Shown here: one piece after another, positions 1 through 7,049 of the stretch
How the letters are laid out: each line of letters opens with the position of its first letter
Numbering within the stretch: position 1 is the stretch's first letter
Origin: an uncultured Oscillospiraceae bacterium
GTDB lineage: Bacteria; Bacillota; Clostridia; Oscillospirales; Oscillospiraceae
Assembly: GCA_905236305.1 (NCBI GenBank)
Contig: CAJOPB010000158.1
Location: forward strand, 1 to 32,090
Reading direction: 5' to 3'
Length of the DNA stretch: 32,090 nucleotides
Translations under genes and position numbers: made by a program
The notes under the pieces: generated by a model
Databases searched by the model: none
What the model saw: the letters and a program-made list of their open reading frames with translations, nothing else
What the model was told of the DNA's origin: nothing

Positions 1-104
1 GCGTTGCAAAATCTTGAAATCCGACAGGATTCCTGCGATTTTGCGCCTTGATTGGCACTGAATTTCCGCGCCAATCCGCACACGTTGATTTAATCAGCGT
101 TTCC
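1..104. repeat. Right half of a MITE-like element (element A), cut by the window start
   Basis: No gene is present. The stretch aligns by eye, at nearly constant spacing, with the right half of the complete element at 4950-5113. Shared blocks are TTGAAAT, ATTCCTGC, TTTT, CCTT and AATCC-CA-ACGT. Its last bases (AATCAGCGTTTCC) differ from the tip of the other element, so the two look like subfamilies sharing a backbone but with different terminal repeats. The left end lies outside the window. The mobile nature is inferred from the complete copy. Confidence 0.6.
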
Positions 105-121
105 TTAGGGAAACGCTGATT
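92..121. repeat. Perfect 13-bp palindrome at the tip of element A
   Basis: AATCAGCGTTTCC (92-104) is followed by TTAG and its exact reverse complement (109-121). It can be read as a hairpin, or as the tip of element A facing a second inverted tip across a TTA. No T-run follows on the + strand, so it is not a typical terminator. It lies about 50 bases upstream of cmk. Confidence 0.65.
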
Positions 122-171
122 CATCCGCCTTCGGCAGCTGCCGGCGAGCGGAAAAGAGGAGGAAACCGGAT

Positions 172-861
172 ATGAAGGAAAAAACAAAAACCATTGCGGT
201 TGCGCTGGACGGCCCTTCCGGCGCGGGGAAAAGCTCTGTCGCAAGGGCAGTTGCCGCAGCGTTTCATTTTATATATGTGGATACCGGGGCAATTTACAGA
301 ACAGTCGGGCTGGCGGTACATAACCGCGGTCTGAGCTCCCGGGACGCGGCGGGAATTGCGGCGCTTCTGCCGTCGCTGGAGATCGACCTGCGATATGATC
401 CGGCGGGAAACCAGAGAATGCTTTTGAACGGGAACGACGTTTCTGAAGCGATTCGGACGCCGGAGATTTCACTGTATGCCTCGGATGTTTCCGCGCTGCC
501 GGCGGTTCGGGAATTTCTTCTGAACAGGCAGCGCGCTCTGGCGGAGACGCAAAATGTGGTTATGGACGGCAGGGACATCGGAACCGTGGTCCTGCCGGAG
601 GCGGAGGTCAAAATATTCCTGACCGCGAGCGCCCAGGCACGCGCGCAGCGCCGGTGGAAGGAATTGGAGGAGAAGGGCGTTGACACCACCTTCGATGCGG
701 TGCTGCGGGATATTATGTATCGGGACGAGCAGGATATGACCCGTTCCGCTGCACCCTTGAAGGCGGCGGAGGACGCCGTGCAGGTGGATACCAGCGAATT
801 GAGCTTCGACGAGAGCGTTGCCGCGGTAAGCGCAATTATCCGGGAAAAGACCGGACTATGA
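172..861 (+). CDS. cmk: Cytidylate kinase
   Basis: Transfers phosphate from ATP to CMP or dCMP in the cytosol, for nucleotide and CDP-lipid synthesis. The 229-aa length is normal for the family. The P-loop is GPSGAGKS (residues 13-20), followed by VDTGAIYR in the CMP-binding region and a DGRDIGTVVLPEA motif typical of Cmk. The ATG at 172 follows a strong GAGGAGG about 8 bases upstream. The stop overlaps the next start as ATGA, so the two genes are translationally coupled. Many Clostridia have plsC between cmk and ispH; it is absent here. No clear sigma-A promoter was found in 1-171, so transcription may start outside the window or within the repeat DNA just upstream. Confidence 0.97.
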   Translation: MKEKTKTIAVALDGPSGAGKSSVARAVAAAFHFIYVDTGAIYRTVGLAVHNRGLSSRDAAGIAALLPSLEIDLRYDPAGNQRMLLNGNDVSEAIRTPEISLYASDVSALPAVREFLLNRQRALAETQNVVMDGRDIGTVVLPEAEVKIFLTASAQARAQRRWKELEEKGVDTTFDAVLRDIMYRDEQDMTRSAAPLKAAEDAVQVDTSELSFDESVAAVSAIIREKTGL

Positions 862-2963
862 AGGCGTTTCGCATTGCCAAAAGCGCCGGCTTCTGCGCCG
901 GCGTCGCCCGGTCGGTCGCGATGGCCGAACGGGCATTGCAGAGATATGGCCGGGTTTACTGCCTGGGAGAGCTGGTGCACAACCGGGATGAGGTTGCAAG
1001 GCTGGCGGCGCTGGGAATGATACAGGTTGACCGGGCGGAGGAGATTCCCCCGGGGGCCGCGGTTTTGCTGCGCGCCCACGGAGAGGGCAGGGAGGTATAT
1101 GAGCACCTGCGCGCCAGACAGGCGGTAATTGTTGACACCACCTGCAAAAAAGTGGAGCGGATTCATAAAATTGCCGCAGAGGAGCGGGAGAAGGGGCGCA
1201 GCGTGATCATTTTCGGTGATCCGGAGCACCCCGAGGTGCGGGGAATCCTGGGCTGGAGCGGTCCTGCCGCGGTGGTAAAAAGTCCTGCGGAGCTGGAAAA
1301 ATATCTGTCAGACCCCCAAAAAATCTCAGAAAACGGCGTTTCAATTGTCTTTCAGAGCACCCAGACGCAAAATAATTTTAAATTTTCTGAAAAAATCGCA
1401 AAAAAATGGTGTACAAACGGGGAATTATTTGATACAATATGTCTTGCTACCCAAATCAGACAGGCGGAGGCGAGTGACCTTGCCGAAACGTGCGACGCCG
1501 TTGTGGTGATCGGCGGACGGCACAGTGCCAACAGCAGGCATCTGGCTGACATTTGCGCGGAAAAATGCGGAGCAGTCTTTTTCATCGAAAATGCGATGTC
1601 ACTGGACACTTCCGTTTTGGTGGCTTATGATACCATTGGTATCACCGCAGGTGCTTCCGTGCCGCCGCGGATCATGAAGGAGGTAATACAAAAGATGAGC
1701 GACGAATTGAAAGAAAAAGTGGATGCCGGCACTCCGGCGGCAGAGACCGCGCCTGCAGACGAGGCGGAAAAGAGTTTTGCGGAGTTGTTGGAGGATTCCA
1801 TAAAAACCATATATAACGGAGATGTTGTCAAAGGTATCGTTGCAGCCATTACCCCGACAGAAGTGACAGTTGACCTGGGGACCAAGCATTCGGGCTATAT
1901 TCCCGTTGAGGAATTTGAGGACGACAACGGCACCAGGATTGAGGATCTGATCCATGTTGGAGACACGGTAGAGGCCAGCGTTGTTCGCGTGAATGATGTC
2001 GAGGGCACCGTGATGCTCTCCAAGAGACGTCTTGACGCAGTAAAGAACTGGGACGACATTGAGGCTGCCTGTGAAAATGAGACGATCGTCGAGGGCGTTG
2101 TCACTGAGGAGAACAAGGGCGGTATCGTAGTAAAGGTAAAGGGCCTGCGGGTGTTTGTACCTGCTTCTCAGTCCGGCCTGCCCCGCGATGCAGAGATGAG
2201 CCAGCTGCTCAAGCAGAAGGTTCAGCTGTATATCACCGAGGTCAACAAGGCGCGCAAGAGAATCGTGGGCTCCATTCGCCTGGTGGCGGCCAAGGCCCGT
2301 CGGGAGAACATCGCCCGCATTTGGGACGAGATCGAGATCGGCAAGCGGTATCATGGTACCGTCAAGTCCCTCACCAGCTACGGCGCATTTGTGGACATCG
2401 GCGGTGTGGACGGCATGGTGCATGTCTCCGAGCTGAGCTGGAAGCGGATTACGAAGCCTGCGGATGTGGTCTCGGTTGGAGACGAGATCGAGGTTTATGT
2501 GATCAACTTCGACAAGGAGACGCGCAAGATCTCCTTGGGCTACAAGGACCCCAATGCCAATCCCTGGGAGCAGTTTATGTCCCAGTACAAGGTGGGCGAT
2601 GTCGCCTCCGTGCGCGTCGTCAAGCTGATGACCTTCGGCGCGTTTGCAGAGATCGTACCGGGTGTTGACGGCTTGATCCATATTTCCCAGATTGCCAATC
2701 GCCGGATCGGCAAGCCTGACGAGGTCCTCGCTGTGGATGATGTAGTGGATGTGAAGATCACTGCCATCGACGAGGAAAAGCGCAAGGTGTCTCTGAGTAT
2801 TCGTGCGCTGAGCGAGCCCGCTCCCGCGCCTGCCCGGTCCTTTGCCCGCGACGAGGAGGATGAGCCCGAGGAGCGCCCGGTTGTCGCGGAAAGCGACGCG
2901 CTGGTTTATGAGGTCTCCGAGACCGGCGAAACCAAGGGTATTGCGCCTGAAGTGGAAGAATAA
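858..2963 (+). CDS. ispH-rpsA: Fusion of IspH (HMBPP reductase) with ribosomal protein S1
   Basis: A 701-aa two-part protein. Residues 1-285 are 4-hydroxy-3-methylbut-2-enyl diphosphate reductase, the last MEP-pathway step, making IPP and DMAPP with a 4Fe-4S cluster. The three cluster cysteines are C13, C96 and C195. Substrate-binding H41, H74, H124 and E126 are present, and the SxN and SxP motifs fall near residues 223-225 and 267-269. After an Ala/Glu linker (about 286-312) come four S1 OB-fold repeats at roughly 315-392, 407-475, 494-562 and 578-648, then an acidic tail. The S1 part resembles the short four-repeat S1 of Gram-positives, which helps mRNA bind the 30S subunit. This fusion is known in Clostridia. 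The frame is continuous through the join. Start overlaps the cmk stop. Confidence 0.96.
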   Translation: MKAFRIAKSAGFCAGVARSVAMAERALQRYGRVYCLGELVHNRDEVARLAALGMIQVDRAEEIPPGAAVLLRAHGEGREVYEHLRARQAVIVDTTCKKVERIHKIAAEEREKGRSVIIFGDPEHPEVRGILGWSGPAAVVKSPAELEKYLSDPQKISENGVSIVFQSTQTQNNFKFSEKIAKKWCTNGELFDTICLATQIRQAEASDLAETCDAVVVIGGRHSANSRHLADICAEKCGAVFFIENAMSLDTSVLVAYDTIGITAGASVPPRIMKEVIQKMSDELKEKVDAGTPAAETAPADEAEKSFAELLEDSIKTIYNGDVVKGIVAAITPTEVTVDLGTKHSGYIPVEEFEDDNGTRIEDLIHVGDTVEASVVRVNDVEGTVMLSKRRLDAVKNWDDIEAACENETIVEGVVTEENKGGIVVKVKGLRVFVPASQSGLPRDAEMSQLLKQKVQLYITEVNKARKRIVGSIRLVAAKARRENIARIWDEIEIGKRYHGTVKSLTSYGAFVDIGGVDGMVHVSELSWKRITKPADVVSVGDEIEVYVINFDKETRKISLGYKDPNANPWEQFMSQYKVGDVASVRVVKLMTFGAFAEIVPGVDGLIHISQIANRRIGKPDEVLAVDDVVDVKITAIDEEKRKVSLSIRALSEPAPAPARSFARDEEDEPEERPVVAESDALVYEVSETGETKGIAPEVEE

Positions 2964-2970
2964 GGAACTG

Positions 2971-3009
2971 AACAGGGGGACGCCTCCGACGGGGCGTCCC
3001 CTGTTTTTT
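2971..3009 (+). terminator. Rho-independent terminator after ispH-rpsA
   Basis: GGGGACGCC (2976-2984) pairs with GGCGTCCCC (2993-3001), extended by AACA/TGTT with one bulged G. A T6 run follows. It ends the cmk-ispH-rpsA unit. Confidence 0.93.
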
Positions 3010-3105
3010 CAACGAGAGCCGTTCCCTTCCCCTCCCGGAATGGCCCCCACCATCGTGCGATTTTTAACATTTTGTAAATTTGTGAAAGTATTGTCGAAAA
3101 ATTCC

Positions 3106-3134
3106 TTGCGAATGGATATTTTTTCAGATATAAT
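3106..3134 (+). promoter_or_regulatory. Sigma-A type promoter for carD-ispD-ispF
   Basis: TTGCGA at 3106-3111 and a perfect TATAAT at 3129-3134 are separated by 17 bases. It lies between the preceding terminator and carD, leaving a leader of about 70 bases. Confidence 0.85.
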
Positions 3135-3210
3135 CATAATAGGTAAGTATATGTAAGTATGTAAGGAAGTGGTTGACGGAAAACAGCGTCCGGAAGGAGG
3201 GGAGGGACGC

Positions 3211-3696
3211 ATGACATACCAGATTGGCGACAAGATTGCGCACCCACTGCACGGTGCGGGTTCTATATGTGAAATTGAACATAAGCGTGTAGACGGAAAA
3301 ACCAGAAGTTATTATGTCCTCATGATTCCAAAGGGGGATATGCGCGTCATGATTCCGGTGGATTCCTGTGAGCAGATCGGGATTCGGCCAATCATAGACG
3401 GAAATGAGTTTGCGAGGATTCTGGCAGAGATACCAAAGCTTCCTGTTTTGGACGACAGTAATTGGAATAAGCGCTATCGTGAAAATATGCTTCGTCTGAA
3501 AAGCGGAAAGCTGTTGGAGGTGGCAGGTGTCGTGAAATCATTGGTATGGAGAGAAGTGCGCTTTGGACTCTCCAACGGAGAGCGTAAAATGCTTCACAGC
3601 GCCAAGCAAATTTTAATCAGTGAAATGATGCTCAGTCAAAGCCTGGAATACGAGGCAGCGGAGCGTCGGCTTTATGATTCATTGTATGAGGCGTGA
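3211..3696 (+). CDS. carD: CarD/CdnL-family RNA polymerase-binding regulator
   Basis: CarD/CdnL proteins bind the RNA polymerase beta subunit and stabilise open promoter complexes, affecting rRNA and housekeeping transcription. The N-terminal part (about 1-60) has the family look: YQIGDKIAHPLHGAG followed by beta strands ending PVDSCEQIGIRPI. The C-terminal half is helical, with ERKMLHSAKQILISEM near 122-137, typical of the DNA-contacting domain. Length is 161 aa, as expected. The ATG at 3211 was chosen because a strong GGAAGGAGGGGAGG precedes it and the family starts near this YxxGD motif; an in-frame GTG at 3169 would add an unrelated 14-residue lead. It has its own promoter and is followed by ispD, an adjacency common in Firmicutes. 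Confidence 0.92.
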   Translation: MTYQIGDKIAHPLHGAGSICEIEHKRVDGKTRSYYVLMIPKGDMRVMIPVDSCEQIGIRPIIDGNEFARILAEIPKLPVLDDSNWNKRYRENMLRLKSGKLLEVAGVVKSLVWREVRFGLSNGERKMLHSAKQILISEMMLSQSLEYEAAERRLYDSLYEA

Positions 3697-3710
3697 AAAT
3701 GCGGCCTCAT
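3686..3710 (+). promoter_or_regulatory. Small hairpin across the carD stop codon
   Basis: ATGAGGC (3686-3692) pairs with GCCTCAT (3704-3710). No T-run follows, and the ispD ribosome binding site AAAGGAG comes right after. It could be a weak attenuator or a coupling structure, or simply chance. Confidence 0.3.
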
Positions 3711-3732
3711 TCTCAATAAAGGAGCCATTCGC

Positions 3733-4458
3733 ATGTCAAAGGTCGCGGAAAAAATTCGCAGATTACACCACAGCTTTTGCAGCGTCGTGGTGGTTGCTGC
3801 CGGCGCCTCATCTCGAATGGGTGAGGACAAGCTTTTTCTGGATTTGGGCGGAAAACCGGTTCTTGCGGTAACACTATCCAATTTAAATAAATGCGAGGCA
3901 GTGGACGAGATCGTTGTCGTCACCCGTCCGGAGGCGGCGGATGCCGTAGGGGCTCTCAGGAGCGAATGGCTGCTGGATAAGATTACCAAGGTGGTCTTTG
4001 GCGGGAAAACCCGCACGGAATCCGCGCTTGCCGGCGCGATGGCCGTGTCAAAAAGAGCGAAAATCATCTGCATTCATGACGGAGCCCGCCCGTTTGTGAC
4101 AAACCGGCTGGTTGCGGAGGCGGTGCATTGTGCTGTGCTGCACGATGCCGCTGCGCCTGCAATTCCGGTCAAGGACACAGTCAAAACCGCGGACAAGGGT
4201 ATCGTTACGGGAACCCCGGACCGCAGCAAGCTGTATGCTGTGCAAACCCCCCAGGCTTTTCACGCGAGCATTATCAAATCCGCGCTGACGCGCGCGGTGC
4301 AAAGCAAGCTGGAATATACCGATGACTGTGCGGCGGCAGAAGCGATGGGATGCCCTGTGTTTTTAACGCAGGGCGATGAGAATAACATTAAGATCACAAC
4401 GCCGCAGGACCTGTCTCACGCGCGGTTTATTCAGGAAAGTCACAGGGAAGGGGATTAA
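3733..4458 (+). CDS. ispD: 2-C-methyl-D-erythritol 4-phosphate cytidylyltransferase
   Basis: Third step of the MEP isoprenoid pathway: CTP plus MEP gives CDP-ME. The 241-aa protein has the nucleotidyltransferase signature AAGASSRMGEDK (residues 22-33), the following GGKPVLAVTL, HDGARPFV (near 115) for CTP/Mg binding, and a C-terminal KITTPQDL motif. All fit IspD. It carries about 15 more residues before the first strand than many homologues. The ATG at 3733 has AAAGGAG at good spacing. It is co-transcribed with carD upstream and ispF six bases downstream, so two consecutive cytosolic MEP enzymes are paired, and ispH lies in the neighbouring unit. Confidence 0.96.
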   Translation: MSKVAEKIRRLHHSFCSVVVVAAGASSRMGEDKLFLDLGGKPVLAVTLSNLNKCEAVDEIVVVTRPEAADAVGALRSEWLLDKITKVVFGGKTRTESALAGAMAVSKRAKIICIHDGARPFVTNRLVAEAVHCAVLHDAAAPAIPVKDTVKTADKGIVTGTPDRSKLYAVQTPQAFHASIIKSALTRAVQSKLEYTDDCAAAEAMGCPVFLTQGDENNIKITTPQDLSHARFIQESHREGD

Positions 4459-4464
4459 AGTATC

Positions 4465-4941
4465 ATGTTCCGCATTGGCCACGGATACGATGTACATCGG
4501 CTTGTGCCGGACCGCAGGCTGATTCTCGGTGGGGTGACGATTCCCTGGGATATGGGGCTGCTGGGACATTCGGATGCGGATGTGCTGTGCCACGCGCTGA
4601 TGGACGCGCTTTTGGGCGCCGCTGCGCTGGGCGATATAGGCGGGATGTTTCCTGACAGCGATCCGGCTTATGCCGGGGCCGACAGCCTGAAGCTGCTGCA
4701 GCTTGTCTGCAGCAGGCTTAAGGGCGAAGGCTTCCGGATTGTGAATGTAGATTGTACCGTGATTGCGCAGGCTCCGAAGCTTTCCCCCTTTATTGCGCAA
4801 ATGCGCTGCCGGCTTGCGGAGGCCATGGGAATCGACAGTGGCTTTGTCAGTGTAAAGGCCACGACAGAGGAGCACCTGGGCTTTACCGGCAGGGGGGAGG
4901 GGATTGCCGCACACGCTGTGTGCCTGCTCGAATCCGTATAA
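4465..4941 (+). CDS. ispF: 2-C-methyl-D-erythritol 2,4-cyclodiphosphate synthase
   Basis: Fifth step of the MEP pathway: cyclises CDP-ME 2-phosphate to MEcPP with loss of CMP, as a trimer. At 158 aa it is the usual length. The metal-binding residues are D9 and H11 in GHGYDVH and H43 in [11 protein letters not shown]. The substrate motif GHSDADV (34-40), [10 protein letters not shown] (57-66) and the C-terminal [22 protein letters not shown] signature are all present. The spacing from ispD indicates a coupled pair. Its native terminator appears to be at 5130-5166, now separated from the stop by the inserted element at 4950-5113. Confidence 0.97.
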   Translation: MFRIGHGYDVHRLVPDRRLILGGVTIPWDMGLLGHSDADVLCHALMDALLGAAALGDIGGMFPDSDPAYAGADSLKLLQLVCSRLKGEGFRIVNVDCTVIAQAPKLSPFIAQMRCRLAEAMGIDSGFVSVKATTEEHLGFTGRGEGIAAHAVCLLESV

Positions 4942-4949
4942 ACATAAAA

Positions 4950-5113
4950 TAGGGCACCTCTAAAAACTCCCGCCCGGCGCTTCACCGGAGCTTTTACCCC
5001 AGCTTTTTGTGAAAAAGTTTGAAATACACAAAGTATTCCTGCACTTTTTTCCCTTTAATCTGGGGCAAAATCTTTCGGCGAATCCCCAGACGTGAGTTTT
5101 TAGAGGTACCCTA
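4950..5113. mobile_element. Miniature inverted-repeat transposable element (element B), IS630/Tc1-mariner-like
   Basis: A 164-base non-coding segment. Its ends are TAGGGCACCTCTAAAAACTC (4950-4969) and the inverted GAGTTTTTAGAGGTACCCTA (5094-5113), with one mismatch in 20. Both ends carry TA, the target duplication typical of IS630/mariner elements. No reading frame encodes a transposase, so it must be moved in trans. It begins nine bases after the ispF stop. The right half resembles 1-104. The family assignment is inferred from the TA and length only. Confidence 0.82.
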
Positions 5114-5129
5114 TAAGAATTTGCCCGGG

Positions 5130-5166
5130 ACGTATCCTGCGGTTCGATCCGCGGGGTACGTTTTTT
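5130..5166 (+). terminator. Rho-independent terminator, probably of carD-ispD-ispF
   Basis: ACGTA (5130-5134) pairs with TACGT (5157-5161), continuing through CC/GG and GCGG (5139-5142)/CCGC (5149-5152) with two G-U pairs and loop TTCGAT. A T6 run follows. It sits about 190 bases past the ispF stop because element B lies between them. Confidence 0.88.
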
Positions 5167-5400
5167 GTGTGACGTGCATAGGATGAAACAGCGGGTGGGC
5201 TCAATGATTGATACCAGTCTTCCATAAAATGCTGTGAAGCGTTTATCGCGCCGAAGGCGCGTCGAAGCTTGTACGAGACGGGTTTTCAGCACACTTTGCG
5301 CTGAAAACGCCGCGTGTTATGCGGCGTTTCTGATTAAAGAATTGAATCAGAAAACAGTATCAGAGATCAAATTGAGTTAAGCTGCCCGCCGGAAGGAGTT
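5167..5400 (+). promoter_or_regulatory. Hairpin-rich leader upstream of the DUF3343 gene
   Basis: No gene was seen in these 234 bases. CGCGCC-GAA-GGCGCG forms a short hairpin at 5247-5261. Three 9-bp stems then overlap in series: GTTTTCAGC/GCTGAAAAC (5282-5308), AAACGCCGC/GCGGCGTTT (5305-5329) and TTTCTGATT/AATCAGAAA (5327-5353). Each shares three or four bases with the next, so neighbours cannot be fully paired together. No T-run follows. No convincing promoter was found, and no known riboswitch was recognised. It could be a switching leader or remnant repeat DNA. Confidence 0.5.
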
Positions 5401-5409
5401 TATTTGCGA

Positions 5410-5661
5410 ATGCATTATCTGATTCTGAGCAAATCTCTTACGCACGCTCAGCGTACTGCCCGCCTGCTCCAGCGCGAGGGCGTGTTCGCATCGGTTACCA
5501 AGGCTCCGCAGAGTGCAAATCCGGGGGGATGCACCTACGGAGTGAAGATCGGAGCACGCAATTTGGAGCGGGCACAGTCAATTCTGCAGGAAGCGGGGCT
5601 CGCGGCGGAAAAGCTGTTTTCCGTGGATGCCCATGGCAGGATAAATGAGGTGGAGCAATGA
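5410..5661 (+). CDS. DUF3343 (putative Se/S carrier-like) small protein
   Basis: An 83-aa protein of the DUF3343 type, which Pfam describes as putative Se/S carrier-like. Seen here: an N-terminal MHYLILSKSLTHAQRTARLL strand-helix, then PGGCTYGVKI with a single conserved-looking cysteine at residue 37, then a helix RAQSILQEAGL. This matches the family pattern of a ferredoxin-like fold with a Cys after a Gly-rich turn. The ATG at 5410 fits the family start; GGAAGGAG lies 11 bases before it and 5 bases before an in-frame TTG at 5404, so the start is not certain. The stop overlaps the desulfurase start as ATGA. The tight pairing suggests the cysteine receives sulfur or selenium from the next protein; this is inference. 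Confidence 0.8.
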   Translation: MHYLILSKSLTHAQRTARLLQREGVFASVTKAPQSANPGGCTYGVKIGARNLERAQSILQEAGLAAEKLFSVDAHGRINEVEQ

Positions 5662-6779
5662 TCTACCTGGACAGCGCGGCAACCAGCCTTTATAAGCCGG
5701 AAACCGTTCCGGCGGCAATGGTGCAGGCGCTGCAGCAGATGACTTCCCCCGGCCGCGGTACCCACGAGAGTGCAATGGCCGCTGCGGAATGCTGCTACCA
5801 GTGCCGGGAACGGCTGGCAAAGCTGTTCCACGTACCGGGGCCGGAAAACGTCGTATTCACCATGAATGCCACCCATGGTTTGAATATTGCGATACATTCC
5901 CTGATTCACCGGGGGAGCCGGGTGCTGATCTCGGGATATGAGCACAACGCGGTGACGAGACCCCTGCATGCCTATGGCGCGGAGCCGGTGATCATCTCTG
6001 CGCCGCTGTTTGCCCCGGAGCAGTTTTTGCGGGAGGCGGAGCGCTTGATCGGCACCGTGGATGCTGTGATCAGCACCCATGCTTCCAACGTGTTCGGCTA
6101 TATTCTGCCAGTCGAACAGCTGGCGGAGCTATGCAGAAGGTATCGGAAACCGCTGATTTTGGATGCATCTCAGTCCGCAGGTGTGCTGGAAGTGGATTTT
6201 ACAGCGCTGGGTGCGGAATTCATTGCGATGCCGGGACACAAGGGGCTGATGGGCCCCCAGGGCACCGGAGTGCTGTTATGTAAAAATGATACAACGCCGC
6301 TGTTATATGGCGGAAGCGGCTCGGAGAGCCGTTCTCAGACCATGCCGGACTTTTTGCCGGACCGTCTTGAGGCAGGGACACACAATGTGACGGGAATTGC
6401 CGGCCTCTCCGCCGGCGTAAAATATATCCTGGAGCAGGGCTGCGGGGCAATCCGTCAGAGGGAGTTGCGTCTGATGGAGCGCTTTGCAGAGCAATTACAG
6501 GATTGCGGGGAGCTGCAGCTGTTTCTGTCCTCCAAAAAAGAGCTGCAGTGCGGCGTGCTTTCTCTGCTTCCGCGCGATATGGACTGCAATGCGTTTGCCG
6601 AAGCGATGGGTGCGGAAAACGTCGCCGTCCGTGCAGGACTGCACTGTGCGCCTCTGGCGCATCAAACCGCAGGTACAATCGGGACGGGAACGGTCCGATT
6701 CAGCTTTTCTCCATTCAATACCGCGGCCCAGGTGGAGAAGGCTGCGGCAATCTGCAAAAAAATTTTGAAAAAAAACTGA
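5658..6779 (+). CDS. Cysteine desulfurase, class V aminotransferase family
   Basis: A 373-aa PLP enzyme expected to remove sulfur (or selenium) from cysteine as an enzyme-bound persulfide. It begins MIYLDSAATS, as class V desulfurases do. PLP contacts: H96, D169 with SQSAG after it, and the Schiff-base lysine K195 in MPGHKGLMGPQGTG. The likely persulfide cysteine is C330 in RAGLHCAPLAH. It belongs to the EGH-type subfamily seen in Clostridia rather than IscS, and no scaffold protein (IscU/SufU) is next to it. It overlaps the DUF3343 gene by four bases, suggesting a dedicated donor-acceptor pair. A typical terminator is not evident after it; the next promoter starts 18 bases past the stop. Confidence 0.9.
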   Translation: MIYLDSAATSLYKPETVPAAMVQALQQMTSPGRGTHESAMAAAECCYQCRERLAKLFHVPGPENVVFTMNATHGLNIAIHSLIHRGSRVLISGYEHNAVTRPLHAYGAEPVIISAPLFAPEQFLREAERLIGTVDAVISTHASNVFGYILPVEQLAELCRRYRKPLILDASQSAGVLEVDFTALGAEFIAMPGHKGLMGPQGTGVLLCKNDTTPLLYGGSGSESRSQTMPDFLPDRLEAGTHNVTGIAGLSAGVKYILEQGCGAIRQRELRLMERFAEQLQDCGELQLFLSSKKELQCGVLSLLPRDMDCNAFAEAMGAENVAVRAGLHCAPLAHQTAGTIGTGTVRFSFSPFNTAAQVEKAAAICKKILKKN

Positions 6780-6796
6780 TTTTCCCTAAACTTTAT

Positions 6797-6825
6797 TTGC
6801 CTTGCCCGGGGAATTGTAGTATAAT
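6797..6825 (+). promoter_or_regulatory. Sigma-A type promoter for the cdaA gene cluster
   Basis: TTGCCT at 6797-6802 and a perfect TATAAT at 6820-6825 with a 17-base spacer. It is the only strong + strand promoter noticed before the long cdaA-to-rsgA gene run. Confidence 0.82.
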
Positions 6826-7049
6826 ACAGAATTATACTGATATACTGAGCGGCAGAATGTTCTGCCATGGTACGATTTGCGTGCCTGCGCTGCGGCGCTG
6901 TCAAAATAGGGTGCAGAGATGCGCCCGCGGCGGCCGGGCGGCCGCCGCAGACGTGATTTACCCTTCCCCCGGGCAGGGATTTGCTTCAATCGCTGTGAAA
7001 GCCATGCATTTGATTGCTGTGCGGATGTTTTTTGAGGAAAAGGCATAAT
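6826..7049 (+). promoter_or_regulatory. Long structured 5' leader of cdaA
   Basis: About 220 bases lie between the promoter and cdaA, with no convincing gene. They contain GGCAGAA/TTCTGCC (6851-6866) and a very stable GC-only hairpin, GCGGCGGCC-GGGC-GGCCGCCGC (6927-6948). Neither is followed by a T-run. No known riboswitch class was recognised. A regulatory role is a guess based on length and structure. Confidence 0.4.

Noticed and set aside
5114..5400. Possible tRNA or known riboswitch in the hairpin-rich gap
   Set aside because: No cloverleaf, T-loop or acceptor pairing was found, and none of the riboswitch cores I know fits.
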